Shown piece after piece: positions 51,128 to 63,473 of a stretch of DNA of 64,000 nt. The notes beneath the pieces were generated by a model, which ran no database searches, was not told where the DNA came from, and saw nothing but the letters and a program-made list of their open reading frames with translations. Both the position numbers and the translations under genes were made by a program. How positions within the stretch are numbered: position 1 is the first letter of the stretch; each line of letters opens with the position of its first letter. The stretch comes from Rhizobiaceae bacterium (GTDB taxonomy: Bacteria; Pseudomonadota; Alphaproteobacteria; Rhizobiales; Rhizobiaceae). The stretch lies in the NCBI GenBank assembly GCA_019635795.1, contig JAHBYV010000004.1:124001-188000 (forward strand), in the 5' to 3' direction.

Positions 51128-51490
51128 TTGTTTCGTACCACTGACACCTTGTTGATCGCGGTGATGGTTGCAGCAGCAGCCCTGACCTACAAAACCAAGC
51201 ACGATGCCGAGGACCGTTTGCGGGAGGTGCGCAAGCTGGAGCGCTCTATTCGCTACGAAGAAGATACCATTAATGTCTTGAAAGCTGATTGGTCTTTGCT
51301 GACCCAACCCGCGCGTCTCCAGAAGTTGGTGGATACCTACCAGTCCCAATTGAATCTGGTTCCGTCAGATCCCAAGCGGCTGGTGGGGATTGAGGCCATA
51401 CCTGAAAAGCAGGTCTCAATGGAAGACCTGCTGGCTGGCGAGGCAAAGCCGCAGCAAGATGGGGTCACTACGGGGAGTGTCTCGCAATGA
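51128..51490 (+). CDS. ftsL: Cell division protein FtsL
   Basis: A 120-residue bitopic division protein: a short cytoplasmic start, one membrane segment (about residues 6-20), then a periplasmic coiled coil with a leucine pattern (DRLREVRKLERSIRYEEDTINVLKADW). It bridges FtsB and FtsI/FtsW in the divisome. Start is TTG, placed 3 bases after the rsmH stop. The stop overlaps the ftsI start in ATGA. Position between rsmH and ftsI is the main evidence, as FtsL sequences diverge quickly. Confidence 0.88.
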   Translation: MFRTTDTLLIAVMVAAAALTYKTKHDAEDRLREVRKLERSIRYEEDTINVLKADWSLLTQPARLQKLVDTYQSQLNLVPSDPKRLVGIEAIPEKQVSMEDLLAGEAKPQQDGVTTGSVSQ

Positions 51491-53208
51491 TCGGTTGGCT
51501 CAGGAAAAGGATTTCTCGCGAAAAGCAATCAGCCGCGTCGGGTATGGTGTTCGAGGCAACGAGCGCACCAACCAGCCGTCGTTCCCGCAACCGCGCTCTC
51601 ATGACGATGGGCGTATTCTTCGCGATATATGCAACGATCGGTGGGCGGCTGATCTATTTTGGTTTCCAGGGCCCAAATACGGATGGTGGCCCAGCCCCAC
51701 ACATTACCGCGTCTCGGCCGGACATAGTGGATAGAAATGGTGCCGTTCTGGCTACGGACATCAAGACGTTCTCTCTGTTTGCCGAGCCGCGCCGCATCAT
51801 TGATGCGGACGAAACAATTGAAAAGCTTTCGACCGTATTGCCCGATCTGCCGATGGAGGAGACCTATCGCAAACTGAAAAGTGGCAAGGGCTTTATCTGG
51901 TTGCGCCGTCAGCTTTCGCCGCGTCAGCAAAATGACATCATGCAGCTCGGTCTTCCCGGAATCGGGTTTCGGACCGAAAATCGGCGTTTCTATCCTGCCG
52001 GGCCAGCAACCTCTTATATTGTCGGTCTTACCAATCGCGATAACAAGGGCATATCGGGTCTGGAGAAATATATCGACGATCAAGGTTTTGCCGATCTTCA
52101 GGCCTCAGGTCTGGCAGACCCGCAATCGTTGAAGCCGTTCAAACTATCGATTGATCTTCGCGTACAACATATTGTGCGCGACGAAGCCATTCAGGCTATG
52201 CAACGGTTCCATGCCATCGCTGCCGGGGCTGTCGTGTTGAACGCCAAGACCGGCGAAGTCATCGCTATGGCTTCGGTGCCGGATTTTGATCCAAACAACC
52301 CCGTAGATGCCCAGGATAAGGACAAGCTGAACCGCATGTCCGCAGGCCTCTATGAAATGGGCTCGACCATCAAGAGCTTCACCACGGCGATGGCACTCGA
52401 TTCAGGCAAGGTAAACCTGAACAGTACCTTCGATGCCCGAAAGCCAATCACGATTGGCCGCAGAACAATCCGGGATTTCCACGGGAAGAACCGGATTCTG
52501 ACCGTGCCAGAGGTTTTTATCTATTCATCCAACATTGGCTCTGCTCGTGAAGCTGACGTTGTGGGGATCGAAGGCCACCGTGAATTCCTGAAGCGCCTCG
52601 GACTGCTGGACAGGATGCAAACGGAGTTGCCGGAAGTTGCAACGCCGACCGAACCCAAAGTTTGGAAGAAGGTTCATTCTATCACTATCGCCTTCGGTCA
52701 CGGCATGTCGACAACGCCTTTGCAGACGGCTGTCGGAGCTGTTGCGTTGTTGAATGGTGGCCGCCTAATGCCGCCCACCTTCCTGCCGCGCACGCTGGAT
52801 GAGGCAATGGCAGTTTCAAACCAGGTGATCAGTGAAAAGACGAGCGAAGATATGCGCTATCTTTATCGTCTAAACTCAACTGCTCCCGGCGGGTCAGGCA
52901 AGCGGGCCGCAGTTCCGGGCTACCGCGTTGGCGGAAAGACTGGCACGGCAGAAAAGGTTGTGAATGGCAGATATGCCAGCAACAAGCGGTTTAACGCATT
53001 TTTGGCTGCATTCCCTATGGACGATCCGCAATATGTCGTCCTGTCGATCATTGATGAACCTCAACCTGAAAAGCCGGGTATGGGTGCGACGGCTGGTCTG
53101 AACGCCGCGCCTATTGTCGCCAACATTATTCGCCGTTCGGCGTCGATGCTTGGCGTTGAGCCTGATTTCGGCCAAGAGAAGGCGTTTACTGTCGTCTCTT
53201 CGGAATGA
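51487..53208 (+). CDS. ftsI: Peptidoglycan transpeptidase FtsI (PBP3)
   Basis: A 573-residue class B penicillin-binding protein of the septum. There is a cytoplasmic tail, a membrane anchor (about 38-60), a pedestal domain beginning [13 protein letters not shown], then the transpeptidase with S293-T-I-K296 (GSTIKSF), S347-S-N349 and K484-T-G486 (GGKTGTAEK). It cross-links septal peptidoglycan made by FtsW. It overlaps ftsL by 4 bases. Confidence 0.95.
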   Translation: MIGWLRKRISREKQSAASGMVFEATSAPTSRRSRNRALMTMGVFFAIYATIGGRLIYFGFQGPNTDGGPAPHITASRPDIVDRNGAVLATDIKTFSLFAEPRRIIDADETIEKLSTVLPDLPMEETYRKLKSGKGFIWLRRQLSPRQQNDIMQLGLPGIGFRTENRRFYPAGPATSYIVGLTNRDNKGISGLEKYIDDQGFADLQASGLADPQSLKPFKLSIDLRVQHIVRDEAIQAMQRFHAIAAGAVVLNAKTGEVIAMASVPDFDPNNPVDAQDKDKLNRMSAGLYEMGSTIKSFTTAMALDSGKVNLNSTFDARKPITIGRRTIRDFHGKNRILTVPEVFIYSSNIGSAREADVVGIEGHREFLKRLGLLDRMQTELPEVATPTEPKVWKKVHSITIAFGHGMSTTPLQTAVGAVALLNGGRLMPPTFLPRTLDEAMAVSNQVISEKTSEDMRYLYRLNSTAPGGSGKRAAVPGYRVGGKTGTAEKVVNGRYASNKRFNAFLAAFPMDDPQYVVLSIIDEPQPEKPGMGATAGLNAAPIVANIIRRSASMLGVEPDFGQEKAFTVVSSE

Positions 53209-53239
53209 TTCGAGACAACTTTCACTTGTGAGCGGCTGG

Positions 53240-54694
53240 ATGCGCTTTTCTGAATTTCAAGGTATTTTGCCTCCCGAAAACGCTCTACCGGCGACCTTCG
53301 AGGTTGCGGGCCTGACTTCGGATTCCCGCAAGGTCATTCCGGGTGCTCTCTTTTTTGCCGTTACTGGTTCGAAGAATGATGGCTCGTCGTTTGCAGCCGA
53401 TGCGCAAGCGCGCGGCGCTGCTGCGATTGTTGCGTCCGACGAAGCCGATGTTGGAGCAGTTTCTATCGCTGTGATGCGCGTGAACGATCCGCGCCGTGCA
53501 TTGGCGCTGTCCGCTGCGCGGTTTTACGGTTCGCAGCCAAAGACCATGGTGGCCGTGACGGGAACGAGCGGCAAGACATCAGTTGCGTCTTTTCTTCGCC
53601 AGATTTGGGAATTCAACGGGTTCGCTGCCGCAAGTATTGGCACAACAGGGGTCGTTGCGCCGGGTCGAAACGACTATGGTTCTTTGACGACGCCTGACCC
53701 TGTTAGCCTGCACGCGCTTCTGGCTGAATTGGCAACGAGCGGTGTGACCCACGCTGCGATGGAAGCGTCCAGTCATGGACTCGATCAACGCCGACTGGAT
53801 GGGGTTCAGCTGGCCGCTGCTGGCTTTACGAACCTTGGCCGCGACCACATGGATTACCACCCAACTGTCGACGACTATTTTCAGGCAAAGATGCGCTTGT
53901 TTGAAGCTTTGCTTCCTAAAGGTGCACCGGCAGTTGTTTTTTCAGATGATGCATATTCTGAGCAAGCGATTCAGGCTGCCGAACGCGCCGGGCTTGATGT
54001 GCGAACGGTGGGGCGACGCGGCGATTTCTTGCAACTGAAGCGTGTTGAGCATGAGCGCTATCGCCAGCGCGCCGAAATAGCTGCAGGTGAAGAAATTTTC
54101 GAAGTCGATTTGCCGCTGGCGGGGGATTTCCAGATTTACAACGCGCTGGTTGCGGCTGGTCTCGCAATATCTACAGGCGTGCCATTTGTCACGGCAATGA
54201 AGGCACTTGAGAAGCTCAAGGGCGCATCCGGGCGTTTGGAACTCGTCGGAACCGCGCCAAATGGCGCGCCTGCCTATGTTGACTATGCGCACAAGCCTGA
54301 CGCCTTGGAAAATGTGCTCGCTTCTGTGCGACCCTTTACTACCGGACGGGTAATTGTCGTGTTCGGGTGCGGTGGAGATCGTGACCGAGGCAAGCGGCCA
54401 ATCATGGGCGAAATTGCAACACGACTCGCGGACGTGGCGATCGTCACTGACGACAATCCCCGTTCTGAAGTTCCCTCCGAAATTCGTGCGGCGATCATGG
54501 CTGCTGCTCCAGATGCTATCGAGATTGGGGACCGACGTACCGCAATCAGGGAAGCGGTGCGGATGCTCAAGGCCGGCGACACGCTGATTGTCGCGGGGAA
54601 GGGCCATGAGGAAGGGCAGACGGTGGGCGCGCAAACCTTGCCGTTCTCCGATCATGAAGAAGTGCGCAGGGCACTCAGTGAGTGGCCGGCATGA
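53240..54694 (+). CDS. murE: UDP-N-acetylmuramoyl-L-alanyl-D-glutamate--2,6-diaminopimelate ligase MurE
   Basis: A 484-residue Mur ligase adding meso-diaminopimelate to UDP-MurNAc-dipeptide. The ATP loop is [11 protein letters not shown], and the motif DNPR in [10 protein letters not shown] is the signature for meso-DAP specificity. The start was placed at ATG 53240 ([11 protein letters not shown]), 31 bases after ftsI; a GTG at 53228 is also possible, and still longer readings overlap ftsI and lack homologous sequence. The stop overlaps the murF start (ATGA). Confidence 0.94.
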   Translation: MRFSEFQGILPPENALPATFEVAGLTSDSRKVIPGALFFAVTGSKNDGSSFAADAQARGAAAIVASDEADVGAVSIAVMRVNDPRRALALSAARFYGSQPKTMVAVTGTSGKTSVASFLRQIWEFNGFAAASIGTTGVVAPGRNDYGSLTTPDPVSLHALLAELATSGVTHAAMEASSHGLDQRRLDGVQLAAAGFTNLGRDHMDYHPTVDDYFQAKMRLFEALLPKGAPAVVFSDDAYSEQAIQAAERAGLDVRTVGRRGDFLQLKRVEHERYRQRAEIAAGEEIFEVDLPLAGDFQIYNALVAAGLAISTGVPFVTAMKALEKLKGASGRLELVGTAPNGAPAYVDYAHKPDALENVLASVRPFTTGRVIVVFGCGGDRDRGKRPIMGEIATRLADVAIVTDDNPRSEVPSEIRAAIMAAAPDAIEIGDRRTAIREAVRMLKAGDTLIVAGKGHEEGQTVGAQTLPFSDHEEVRRALSEWPA

Positions 54695-56139
54695 CGCATC
54701 TTTGGACGGCTGAAGAGATCATCGAAGCCACTGATGGGCGACCGCTGGGAACCATACCAGAAGGCATTGGCGGCATATCCATTGATAGCCGTACGCTCGC
54801 ACCGGGCGACGCATTCTTCGCCATCAAAGGCGACGCAATGGACGGACATGATTTCGTCACGGCTGCCGCTGCGGCGGGAGCCGCGCTATTCGTCGTTGCA
54901 GAAGGTAAGCTGCCCGCGCTTGGCCGACTGAACATTCCGATGATCGTTGTGCCAGACGTCCTAGTGGCGCTGGAAAAGCTTGGCGTGGCTGCCCGCAAGC
55001 GCACAAAGGCGAAGATTATTGCGGTTACCGGATCTGCTGGAAAAACCAGCACGAAGGAAGCGCTGAGGCATTGCCTCTCAACCGTTGGAAGTGTTCACGC
55101 GTCGGATAAATCTTTCAACAACCACTGGGGTGTCCCACTCAGCCTGGCGAGAATGCGAGCCGACTGCAAATTTGCAATCTTTGAAATTGGCATGAACCAT
55201 GCCGATGAAATTCGCCCTCTGGTGAAGATGGTGCGCCCGCACGTTGCGTTGATCACACTGGTGGCTGCGGCACACTTAGGGCATTTCAAAAGTCTCGCCG
55301 AAATTGCCAGAGCAAAAGGCGAGATATTCGATGGTCTTGTTTCGGGCGGTACGGCGCTGATCAATCGTGACGACGCGCATTGGAAGACGCTGGAGAAGGA
55401 CGCGGTATCTGCCGGTGTAAAGAACATCGCCTTTTTCGGCGAGCATGTGCGCTCGACGTACAGGCTTCTCGATTTCAAACTCCATTCTGATTACTCGACT
55501 ATCGCTGCCAGAATTGGCGGCAACGAGATATTGGCGCGTATTGGTGCGCCCGGTCGCCACATGGTGCAGAACGCATTGGCGGTGCTGGCGTGCGCGCATC
55601 TGGTGGGGGCGGCCTTGCCTCCGGTCGCGCTTGCGCTCGGTGATCTGCAGGCTGAAGCCGGGCGGGGAAAGCGCTATCGCTTGCGGCATCCAAAGGGTGC
55701 ATTCACCCTTATCGATGAAAGCTACAACGCCAATCCGGCCTCCATGAAAGCTGCGCTTTCCTTGCTGAAGGCAATGCAAATTCCGGAGCGGGGAAAGCGC
55801 ATCGCCGTTCTTGGCGATATGCTTGAGCTTGGAAGCTATTCGGAAAAACTGCATTCCGAATTGGGAGAGTTGATTGTCGATGCTGGCGCGCAGCGTGTGT
55901 TTCTTGGCGGCGAAGCGATGAAGGCGCTGGCGGGCTCCATGCCCAAGGGACTGAAGTTCGAATATCGCGAGAAGACGGACGATCTGTTGCCTCTCGTCAT
56001 GGCGGCAATACGTCCGGGGGATGCGATCGTGGTAAAGTCATCCAAATCCACCGGCTTTTCCAGAATCGTTGATGCAATCTTGAAACAATTCCCCGTCGAT
56101 GACGGGGCTGCCAGAGCGTCTGGACAGGTGCGGGGGTAA
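54691..56139 (+). CDS. murF: UDP-N-acetylmuramoyl-tripeptide--D-alanyl-D-alanine ligase MurF
   Basis: A 482-residue Mur ligase that adds D-Ala-D-Ala to the UDP-MurNAc-tripeptide. N-terminal substrate domain with [22 protein letters not shown] loop [12 protein letters not shown], and [15 protein letters not shown], the MurF family motif. ATG 54691 overlaps the murE stop (ATGA), and a GTG three codons earlier is the alternative. The gene ends 9 bases before mraY. Confidence 0.95.
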   Translation: MTHLWTAEEIIEATDGRPLGTIPEGIGGISIDSRTLAPGDAFFAIKGDAMDGHDFVTAAAAAGAALFVVAEGKLPALGRLNIPMIVVPDVLVALEKLGVAARKRTKAKIIAVTGSAGKTSTKEALRHCLSTVGSVHASDKSFNNHWGVPLSLARMRADCKFAIFEIGMNHADEIRPLVKMVRPHVALITLVAAAHLGHFKSLAEIARAKGEIFDGLVSGGTALINRDDAHWKTLEKDAVSAGVKNIAFFGEHVRSTYRLLDFKLHSDYSTIAARIGGNEILARIGAPGRHMVQNALAVLACAHLVGAALPPVALALGDLQAEAGRGKRYRLRHPKGAFTLIDESYNANPASMKAALSLLKAMQIPERGKRIAVLGDMLELGSYSEKLHSELGELIVDAGAQRVFLGGEAMKALAGSMPKGLKFEYREKTDDLLPLVMAAIRPGDAIVVKSSKSTGFSRIVDAILKQFPVDDGAARASGQVRG

Positions 56140-56148
56140 GTCAGGCAG

Positions 56149-57231
56149 ATGCTGACATTCTTGGTCAATTTCGCGGATCACGTCTCATTCTTCAACGTGT
56201 TCCGCTACATAACCTTCAGGACAGGGGGCGCGCTTATCACAGCGGCTTTGATTGTCTTTATATTCGGGCCGCAGATTATTGACTCACTGCGTGTTCGGCA
56301 GGGCAAGGGCCAGCCCATTCGCGCTGATGGGCCGCAAACCCATTTCAAGAAGGCGGGTACGCCAACGATGGGCGGCCTGATGATCCTTAGCGGGATAATC
56401 GTATCCTCCCTGCTTTGGACAAATCTTTCCAGCATCTATGTTTGGGTGGTGCTGCTCGTTGCCCTGGGTTTCGGAGCAATTGGCTTTTACGACGATTATC
56501 TTAAAGTCACGAAGCAGTCGCATCTGGGACTGTCGGGCAAGAAGCGCCTGGGCATCGAATTCCTGATCGCCGCCGTTGCCGTTTCAGTCGTCACATGGGC
56601 AGGGCAATCGCCTTTCTCAACCTCGCTGACATTTCCATTCTTCAAGGATGTCATCCTTAATCTGGGATGGTTCTTCATTCCCTTCGGCTGCTTTGTTATT
56701 GTCGGGGCGGGAAATGCTGTCAATTTGACCGACGGGCTGGATGGTCTGGCGATTGTTCCAATCATGATTGCTGCGGCAACTTTCGGGGTTATCGCATATC
56801 TTTCAGGTAATGCAGTTTTCGCTGACTATTTGCAGATTCACTTTGTGCCCGGCACGGGCGAACTCGCCGTTGTGCTGGGTGCGGTTATCGGCGCAGGACT
56901 TGGATTTCTGTGGTTCAACGCACCACCTGCCGCAATTTTTATGGGTGACACCGGTTCGCTGGCCCTTGGCGGACTGATCGGAACCATTGCCGTTGCAATT
57001 AAACACGAAATCGTTCTCGCAATTGTTGGCGGCCTGTTCGTGATGGAAGCGCTTTCGGTGATTATTCAGGTGGGTGTTTTCAAAATGACCGGAAAGCGGG
57101 TGTTCCTGATGGCTCCGATCCACCACCATTTCGAAAAGCTCGGCTGGACTGAAAGTCAGGTCGTTATCCGCTTCTGGATCATAGCGGTCATTCTGGCTCT
57201 TATCGGCCTTTCAACGCTCAAGTTGAGGTAG
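56149..57231 (+). CDS. mraY: Phospho-N-acetylmuramoyl-pentapeptide-transferase MraY
   Basis: A 360-residue inner-membrane enzyme with ten membrane segments that makes lipid I from UDP-MurNAc-pentapeptide and undecaprenyl phosphate. The active-site motifs are present: DDYLK (Asp-Asp), [10 protein letters not shown], and the HHHFEKLGW loop. Length equals the family norm. It lies 4 bases before murD. Confidence 0.96.
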   Translation: MLTFLVNFADHVSFFNVFRYITFRTGGALITAALIVFIFGPQIIDSLRVRQGKGQPIRADGPQTHFKKAGTPTMGGLMILSGIIVSSLLWTNLSSIYVWVVLLVALGFGAIGFYDDYLKVTKQSHLGLSGKKRLGIEFLIAAVAVSVVTWAGQSPFSTSLTFPFFKDVILNLGWFFIPFGCFVIVGAGNAVNLTDGLDGLAIVPIMIAAATFGVIAYLSGNAVFADYLQIHFVPGTGELAVVLGAVIGAGLGFLWFNAPPAAIFMGDTGSLALGGLIGTIAVAIKHEIVLAIVGGLFVMEALSVIIQVGVFKMTGKRVFLMAPIHHHFEKLGWTESQVVIRFWIIAVILALIGLSTLKLR

Positions 57232-57235
57232 GATC

Positions 57236-58633
57236 GTGATTGCGGCGACGTCTTTCAGCGCAAAGCGAGTAGCACTTTTTGGACTCGGCGGGTCGGGCAT
57301 GGCAACTGCTCGCGCGCTGATCGAAGGGGGCGCGCAGGTTGTCTGCTGGGACGACAATCCTGAAAGTGTTGCGAAGGCCGAAAGCGAGGGTTTGCCTGTC
57401 GGAGACCTGCGGGAGGAAGATTGGGCGCGTTTCAGCTCGTTCGTCTTGTCACCGGGTGTGCCGCTTACGCACCCCAAACCGCACTGGACGGTTGAGCTGG
57501 CTCGCGCCGCCGGAGTGGAAATTATCGGTGACATTGAGCTTTTTGTGCGCGAGCGTAATCTGCGCGCGCCCGATGCTCCGTTTATCGCTATCACGGGTAC
57601 GAACGGCAAATCGACGACAACAGCGCTGACTGCCCATATTCTCAGATCTGCAGGCAGGGATGTGCAGATGGGCGGCAATATTGGTCGCGCCGTGATGACG
57701 CTGGATGCCCCAGCACCTGGCCGCTTTTACGTGATTGAGTGTTCGTCCTACCAGATCGACCTTGCGCCTTCGATCAACCCCACCGCCGGCGTATTGCTGA
57801 ACCTCACCCCGGATCATCTTGATAGGCATGGCACAATGCAGCGCTACGCTGCAATCAAGGAGCAGCTTGTTGCGGGGTCGCAAACTGCGATTGTTGGTGT
57901 AGACGATTCCTATTGTGCGCAGATTGCGGACCGTCTGGACCATGCGGGACATAAGGTGGTTCGCATTTCAAAGCGGCTATCCTTGCCCGACGGTTTCTAT
58001 GCGGAAGGTTCTGATCTGATGGAAGCCAGGGACGGTCATTATAGCCGGATCGCGTTTCTTGAAGGGATTGGCTCCCTGAGAGGGCAGCACAACGCGCAAA
58101 ATGCTCTGGCGGCGGTTGCAGCCTGCCTGAGTGTGGGGCTTGAGCTGGGTGAAATACAGTCTGGGCTTGAGAGTTTTCCCGGACTGGCGCATCGCATGGA
58201 GCAAGTTGGCCGCAAAGACAATGTGTTGTTCGTCAACGATTCAAAGGCCACCAATGCCGATGCTTCAGCACCGGCTCTTTCCAGTTTTTCGCGAATTTAC
58301 TGGATTGCCGGCGGGTTACCGAAAGAGGGCGGGATTGAGCCGCTGCGGGGGCTCTTTCCACGCATCGCACGCGCCTATCTCATAGGTGAGGCTGCTCCAT
58401 CATTCTCGGCAGCACTGGGCGGTTCTGTTCCCTACGAAATCTCCGGTACACTTGCCGCCGCCGTCGAGCACGCTGCGCAAGACGCGGCGAAAGACGACAA
58501 TCCAGAGGTTGTCGTCTTGCTTTCGCCTGCCTGCGCAAGCTTCGACCAGTTCAAGAATTTTGAGGTTCGCGGCGATGCATTCCGCAAGGCTGTGCGCGCC
58601 ATTGAAGGTTTAACGCCACTCGGAGGTGAATGA
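57236..58633 (+). CDS. murD: UDP-N-acetylmuramoyl-L-alanine--D-glutamate ligase MurD
   Basis: A 465-residue Mur ligase with ATP loop [22 protein letters not shown] and [10 protein letters not shown] motifs. It adds D-glutamate to UDP-MurNAc-L-Ala. Translation starts at GTG 57236, just after the mraY stop and GAGGT-like ribosome sequence TTGAGGTAGG. The stop overlaps the ftsW start (ATGA). Confidence 0.95.
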   Translation: MIAATSFSAKRVALFGLGGSGMATARALIEGGAQVVCWDDNPESVAKAESEGLPVGDLREEDWARFSSFVLSPGVPLTHPKPHWTVELARAAGVEIIGDIELFVRERNLRAPDAPFIAITGTNGKSTTTALTAHILRSAGRDVQMGGNIGRAVMTLDAPAPGRFYVIECSSYQIDLAPSINPTAGVLLNLTPDHLDRHGTMQRYAAIKEQLVAGSQTAIVGVDDSYCAQIADRLDHAGHKVVRISKRLSLPDGFYAEGSDLMEARDGHYSRIAFLEGIGSLRGQHNAQNALAAVAACLSVGLELGEIQSGLESFPGLAHRMEQVGRKDNVLFVNDSKATNADASAPALSSFSRIYWIAGGLPKEGGIEPLRGLFPRIARAYLIGEAAPSFSAALGGSVPYEISGTLAAAVEHAAQDAAKDDNPEVVVLLSPACASFDQFKNFEVRGDAFRKAVRAIEGLTPLGGE

Positions 58634-59778
58634 TGCTCAGCCGTCTGGATAAAAGCCCCGTCACGACGTGGTGGTGGACCGTCGATCGGTGGTTTCTTGC
58701 TGCGTTTCTGTCTTTGATGGGGCTGGGGATCATCCTGTCGTTCGCGGCAAGTCCGGCAGTAGCCGACCGCATTGGCCTCGACACTTTTCATTTCGCAACA
58801 CGGCAAATCATGTTCATGATCCCGGCGCTGGGAGCAATGCTGGCAGTGTCTTTCCTGACGCCAAGACAGGTCCGGCGGATGGCCCTCATCATGCTGGGCG
58901 TCTTTCTCGTCATGATGGTTGCGGTATTGTTCATGGGTGTTGAGGTCAAGGGTGCGCGGCGCTGGCTGTCATTTGGTGGCCTTTCCGTTCAACCTTCCGA
59001 ATTTCTCAAACCTGCATTTGTCGTGATCTGCGCATGGCTGTTTTCCGAACAAGGCAAGCGCACGATACCCGGAAACTTTCTCGCCATCTGTCTTCTGGGG
59101 ATCGTAATCAGCTTGCTCGTTTTGCAACCTGACCTCGGGCAAACCATGCTGACACTTGGAACCTGGGGCGTGATGTTCTTTCTCGCAGGTATGTCGTGGT
59201 TCTGGATTGCGCTATTCGGCGGAGTTGGCGTGTTTGGCGCATTTGCGGCCTATACAATCTTTCCGCACGTAGCGAGCCGGCTCGATCGCTTCCTCTCGGG
59301 AGAGGGTGACATGTATCAGGTCGACATGGGTCGTGATGCGGTCGTTGCAGGCGGCTGGTTCGGCGTTGGTCCGGGAGAGGGTACTGTCAAGCGCATGATT
59401 CCGGACAGCCATGCTGACTTTGTTTTTGCGGTCGCCGGTGAGGAGTTCGGTATCATCGCCTGCATGTTGATCATGCTCATATTTGCTTTCATCGTGCTGC
59501 GCGGGATGAAGATAGCGCTGAGAGAACATGACGAGTTCACGCGACTGGCAGTGGCGGGTCTGGTGACAGTTTTCGGCTTCCAGTCGATCATCAATATGGG
59601 CGTCAATCTGCAACTGCTCCCTGCCAAGGGCATGACATTGCCCTTTATTTCCTACGGCGGTTCCTCGCTTATCGCGATCGCTATTTCGATGGGCATGGTT
59701 CTGGCGTTGACCCGTCGCGGGCCGGAGAAGCTGAAGAACCATCGCTTGTCGATGCCGCGAATGGTGGCTGCTGAATGA
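58630..59778 (+). CDS. ftsW: Septal peptidoglycan polymerase FtsW (SEDS)
   Basis: A 382-residue SEDS glycosyltransferase with about ten membrane segments. It has the conserved [20 protein letters not shown] region, the QPDLGQTML loop with its catalytic aspartate, and [12 protein letters not shown] near the end. It polymerises lipid II at the septum with FtsI. Two adjacent ATG codons (58630, 58633) can serve as start; the first overlaps the murD stop. Confidence 0.95.
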   Translation: MMLSRLDKSPVTTWWWTVDRWFLAAFLSLMGLGIILSFAASPAVADRIGLDTFHFATRQIMFMIPALGAMLAVSFLTPRQVRRMALIMLGVFLVMMVAVLFMGVEVKGARRWLSFGGLSVQPSEFLKPAFVVICAWLFSEQGKRTIPGNFLAICLLGIVISLLVLQPDLGQTMLTLGTWGVMFFLAGMSWFWIALFGGVGVFGAFAAYTIFPHVASRLDRFLSGEGDMYQVDMGRDAVVAGGWFGVGPGEGTVKRMIPDSHADFVFAVAGEEFGIIACMLIMLIFAFIVLRGMKIALREHDEFTRLAVAGLVTVFGFQSIINMGVNLQLLPAKGMTLPFISYGGSSLIAIAISMGMVLALTRRGPEKLKNHRLSMPRMVAAE

Positions 59779-60905
59779 CAGAGAAGCGAACCGCACTGCT
59801 GGCAGCTGGCGGAACGGGAGGGCACCTCTTTCCCGCCGAGGCGCTAGCACATGAACTCAAAGCACGTGGCTGGGCAGTTCATCTTGCAAGTGATGAAAGG
59901 GCAAATCGATATGCCGGATCATTTCCGGCTGACGCGATACACCCGATTGCATCTGCGACATTGGGATCGAAGAATCCCGTTGATCTGGCCAGATCATTCT
60001 GGGCGATCTGGAAGGGTGTTCGCCAGGCATCTGCCGTTATCAAGAAAATCAGGCCATCCATTGTTATAGGCTTTGGCGGATATCCCACATTGCCGCCGGT
60101 ATTTGCAGCCACGCGGCGCGGTGTGCCAACGGTAATTCATGAACAGAACGCTGTTATGGGCCGCGCCAATCGCGCACTCGCGACTCGCGTATCGGCAATA
60201 GCAGGCGGCTTTCTTGATCCTGCAAGATCAGCATATTCCGAAAAGATTCTGGTTACTGGAAACCCGGTCCGACCCGCTGTGCTGGCTTTGGCGGGAGCCC
60301 CCTATGTGCAGGCGCGTTCTGCCGATCTTTTCCGTCTCCTGGTTTTTGGGGGCAGCCAAGGCGCGCAGTTCTTCTCGCAGGCATTGCCAGCAGCGATAGC
60401 GAAACTCCCGGCGAGTGAGCGCAAGAGACTGGTTCTGACGCAGCAAGCACGCCCGGAAGATGCGGAGAGTGTGATCACCGCCTTTGCCAGCTTGGGTATA
60501 GGCGCTGAGGTGTCACCCTTCTTCACGGATATGGCTCAACGGATAGCGGATGCGCAGTTGATAGTTGCCCGTTCGGGTGCTTCGACGGTCTCTGAAATTG
60601 GGGTAGTCGGGCGTCCGGCACTGCTCGTACCGTATCCGCACGCACTAGATCACGATCAGGCTGCAAACGCGGCAGCGCTCGAACAGGCGGGGGGGGCGGA
60701 GGTTCATCCGCAATCCACCCTGTCGCCAGAGCGTCTTGCAGAATTGATTTTCGCCTTTATGACCAGCCCCACGCGACTCGCGACAATGGCGGCTGCGTCG
60801 CTATCGGTTGGAAAGCCGGACGCGGCGCGGCGGCTGGCTGATCTCGCGGAGGCAGTCGCTCGCGGACAATCACTTGAGGCATTCAGGAAGGAAGCTGGCT
60901 TATGA
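59775..60905 (+). CDS. murG: UDP-N-acetylglucosamine transferase MurG
   Basis: A 376-residue GT28 enzyme that converts lipid I to lipid II at the inner face of the membrane. The N-terminal glycine loop [14 protein letters not shown], the second G-loop [12 protein letters not shown] and the UDP-binding [21 protein letters not shown] region are all present. Overlaps ftsW and murC by 4 bases each. Confidence 0.96.
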   Translation: MTEKRTALLAAGGTGGHLFPAEALAHELKARGWAVHLASDERANRYAGSFPADAIHPIASATLGSKNPVDLARSFWAIWKGVRQASAVIKKIRPSIVIGFGGYPTLPPVFAATRRGVPTVIHEQNAVMGRANRALATRVSAIAGGFLDPARSAYSEKILVTGNPVRPAVLALAGAPYVQARSADLFRLLVFGGSQGAQFFSQALPAAIAKLPASERKRLVLTQQARPEDAESVITAFASLGIGAEVSPFFTDMAQRIADAQLIVARSGASTVSEIGVVGRPALLVPYPHALDHDQAANAAALEQAGGAEVHPQSTLSPERLAELIFAFMTSPTRLATMAAASLSVGKPDAARRLADLAEAVARGQSLEAFRKEAGL

Positions 60906-62308
60906 AAATGCCACAGGCAATAGGGCTGGTGCATTTCATCGGCATTGGCGGCATCGGCATGAGCGGCATCGCCGAGGTGTTGCACAATCTCGGTTATCGC
61001 GTTCAGGGCTCAGATCAGGCAGACAGTGCAAATGTACAGCGACTGCGTGAGAAGGGCATTGAATGTTTCGTTGGACACCGCGCGGAGAACCTTGGAGAGG
61101 CTGAGGTTGTCGTTGTCTCAACTGCCATCAAGAAAACCAACCCTGAACTGATTGCCGCGCGTGAAAAGCTGCTCCCTATCGTTCGCCGCGCAGAAATGCT
61201 GGCGGAGCTCATGCGCTTCCGCCAAGCGGTCGCGATTGGCGGTACGCATGGCAAAACAACGACCACTTCGATGGTTGCGACACTGTTGGAGGCTGGTGGG
61301 CTGGATCCCACCGTTATCAACGGCGGGATAATCAATGCTTATGGCACGAACGCACGCATGGGCGAAGGCGAGTGGATGGTTGTTGAAGCCGATGAGAGCG
61401 ACGGCACCTTTCTGAAACTTCCGGCCGATGTCGCTGTCGTTACCAATATCGATCCTGAGCACCTTGACCACTACGGCACGTTCGACAAGGTGCGGGAAGC
61501 GTTTCGCCAATTCGTGGAGAACGTCCCGTTTTATGGTTTTGGGGTCATGTGCACAGATCATCCTGAAGTTCAGGCACTCGTGTCACGCATCGAAGACCGG
61601 CGCATCATAACTTATGGCGAGAACGCTCAAGCAGATGTCCGCTTTACCAATCACCGCATGGAGGGGGCGACTTCCCGATTCGATGTTGTCATTCGTGAGC
61701 GCAAGTCGGGAAAGCAAATAGCGATCGCAGACCTGGCGCTTCCCATGCCGGGGCGTCACAATATGTCCAATGCGACTGCCGCTATTGCGGTTGCGCATGA
61801 ACTAGGTCTTACAGACGAAGCGATCAAGCGCGGACTGTCCTCATTTGGTGGGGTCAAACGCCGATTCACACTGACAGGTAGTTGGAACGGTGTTCAGATT
61901 TTTGACGATTATGGCCACCATCCGGTGGAGATAAAGGCAGTTTTGCGGGCTGCGCGCGACGCCACCAAGGGGCGGATCATTGCGATAGCCCAACCGCACC
62001 GTTACACGCGCTTGCACGATCTGTTCGACGATTTTTCGGCTTGCTTCAACGATGCCGACACAATTCTGGTAGCACCGGTCTATGCAGCTGGTGAGGAGCC
62101 GATTGAGGGCGTCAATTCCAGCACGCTCGTTTCGCGCATACGGTCGGGCGGTCACCGCGACGCGCGGGCGATTGAAGGCCAATCTGAAATTGCTCCACTC
62201 GTTCGGGAACTGGCGAAAGACGGTGATCTGGTCATTTTCCTGGGCGCGGGAAATATTACAAACTGGGCTTATACGCTTCCTAAGGAACTGAGAGGCGAGG
62301 CCGCATGA
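60902..62308 (+). CDS. murC: UDP-N-acetylmuramate--L-alanine ligase MurC
   Basis: A 468-residue Mur ligase adding the first amino acid of the stem peptide. N-terminal [20 protein letters not shown] loop [23 protein letters not shown] and [11 protein letters not shown] are the family motifs. ATGA overlap with murG upstream and murB downstream. Confidence 0.96.
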   Translation: MKMPQAIGLVHFIGIGGIGMSGIAEVLHNLGYRVQGSDQADSANVQRLREKGIECFVGHRAENLGEAEVVVVSTAIKKTNPELIAAREKLLPIVRRAEMLAELMRFRQAVAIGGTHGKTTTTSMVATLLEAGGLDPTVINGGIINAYGTNARMGEGEWMVVEADESDGTFLKLPADVAVVTNIDPEHLDHYGTFDKVREAFRQFVENVPFYGFGVMCTDHPEVQALVSRIEDRRIITYGENAQADVRFTNHRMEGATSRFDVVIRERKSGKQIAIADLALPMPGRHNMSNATAAIAVAHELGLTDEAIKRGLSSFGGVKRRFTLTGSWNGVQIFDDYGHHPVEIKAVLRAARDATKGRIIAIAQPHRYTRLHDLFDDFSACFNDADTILVAPVYAAGEEPIEGVNSSTLVSRIRSGGHRDARAIEGQSEIAPLVRELAKDGDLVIFLGAGNITNWAYTLPKELRGEAA

Positions 62309-63270
62309 GTCGAGGTCAGGCGCTTGTTGCGCGTTTGGGGGATGCTCTTTCCGGCATAAGGGGTCGCCTGACACCCGACGCGGAAATGGACAAGATTACC
62401 TGGTTTCGTGCCGGCGGTATGGCCGACCTGCTGTTTCAACCCGCAGATGAGGCTGACCTGTCTGCATTTCTGAAGGCGGTACCCCTCGACGTTCCGGTTT
62501 TGGTTGTTGGCGTCGGATCAAATCTTCTTGTGCGTGAGGGTGGCGTTCGAGGCGTTGTGATACGCTTGTCCGCCAAAGGATTTGGCGAGGCCGTACGGAT
62601 TTCTGATATCCGGATCAGGGCAGGTGCTGCGTGTCCGGACAAGAAACTTGCAGCCGTCGCGCTGGAAGCAGGTATTGGCGGTTTTCATTTCTATCACGGC
62701 ATTCCTGGAGCGATCGGCGGCGCTTTGCGCATGAACGCGGGCGCTAACGGTGTTGAAACTCGCGAGCGTGTTGTTGAGGTCCGTGCGCTCGATCGCAATG
62801 GCGAGGTGCACACGCTTTCAAACGCTGAGATGGGTTATGCTTACAGGCACTCTTCAGTCCCGCCAGATTTGATATTTATCTCCGCAGTGTTTGAAGGCTA
62901 TCCGGAAGAACGTGACGCGATTCAGGCTGCTATGGACGCTGTTCAACATCACCGCGAAACGGTGCAGCCGATTCGGGAAAAGACTGGCGGCTCAACCTTC
63001 AAGAACCCTGAAGGCACGTCAGCCTGGAAAGAAATTGACTCGGCGGGTTGCCGTGGCCTCGCAGTTGGGGGTGCCCAGATGTCACCTATGCACTGCAATT
63101 TCATGATCAATATGGGCAGCGCTACAGCCTACGACCTTGAATATCTTGGCGAGACGGTGCGGGCGCGGGTGCTTGAGAATTCCGGCATCAAGCTCCAGTG
63201 GGAAATCAAGCGGATCGGCGACTTCAAGCCGGGGCGCGAGGTGCAGGAGTTTCAGGGCCAAATGCTCTAG
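62305..63270 (+). CDS. murB: UDP-N-acetylenolpyruvoylglucosamine reductase MurB
   Basis: A 321-residue FAD enzyme that reduces enolpyruvyl-UDP-GlcNAc to UDP-MurNAc with NADPH. FAD-binding [34 protein letters not shown], and [12 protein letters not shown] with the catalytic serine are visible. Overlaps murC by 4 bases. It is the last gene before the first sizeable gap in the dcw cluster. Confidence 0.95.
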   Translation: MSRGQALVARLGDALSGIRGRLTPDAEMDKITWFRAGGMADLLFQPADEADLSAFLKAVPLDVPVLVVGVGSNLLVREGGVRGVVIRLSAKGFGEAVRISDIRIRAGAACPDKKLAAVALEAGIGGFHFYHGIPGAIGGALRMNAGANGVETRERVVEVRALDRNGEVHTLSNAEMGYAYRHSSVPPDLIFISAVFEGYPEERDAIQAAMDAVQHHRETVQPIREKTGGSTFKNPEGTSAWKEIDSAGCRGLAVGGAQMSPMHCNFMINMGSATAYDLEYLGETVRARVLENSGIKLQWEIKRIGDFKPGREVQEFQGQML

Positions 63271-63281
63271 TATATTTCGTA

Positions 63282-63422
63282 TGATTCGTACCCGGATCAA
63301 AAAATATGAATCAATCCGAATCAAAGGCCTTGCGCCTGAATCAAGTCTCTGATTCTTTGGGCTAAGTCGTTTCCTGATTTGAGTCGTGTGTTTAACTCCC
63401 GCTTGCCGGGAAGAGCCGACTC
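63282..63422. promoter_or_regulatory. Cluster of seven GANTC sites with GAATCA repeat array before ddl
   Basis: GANTC occurs at 63283, 63308, 63318, 63338, 63351, 63381 and 63418 (first base of each). Five of them belong to a GAATCA array: direct copies at 63308, 63318 and 63338, spaced 10 and 20 bp, flanked by inverted TGATTC copies at 63282 and 63350. GANTC is the target of the cell-cycle methyltransferase CcrM. The array sits in the only long gap of the cluster, where ddl (and presumably ftsQAZ beyond) would have its promoter. Confidence 0.6.
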
Positions 63423-63473
63423 TGATTTGTGAAACTGGGATGAGGCGGCCCGATCAGAGGGGTAAGACCGGGT

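Noticed and set aside
53114-53239. 42-residue N-terminal extension of MurE reading back into ftsI
   Set aside because: The added residues are an off-frame reading of the FtsI C-terminus and are basic and non-conserved; MurE begins normally at 53240.
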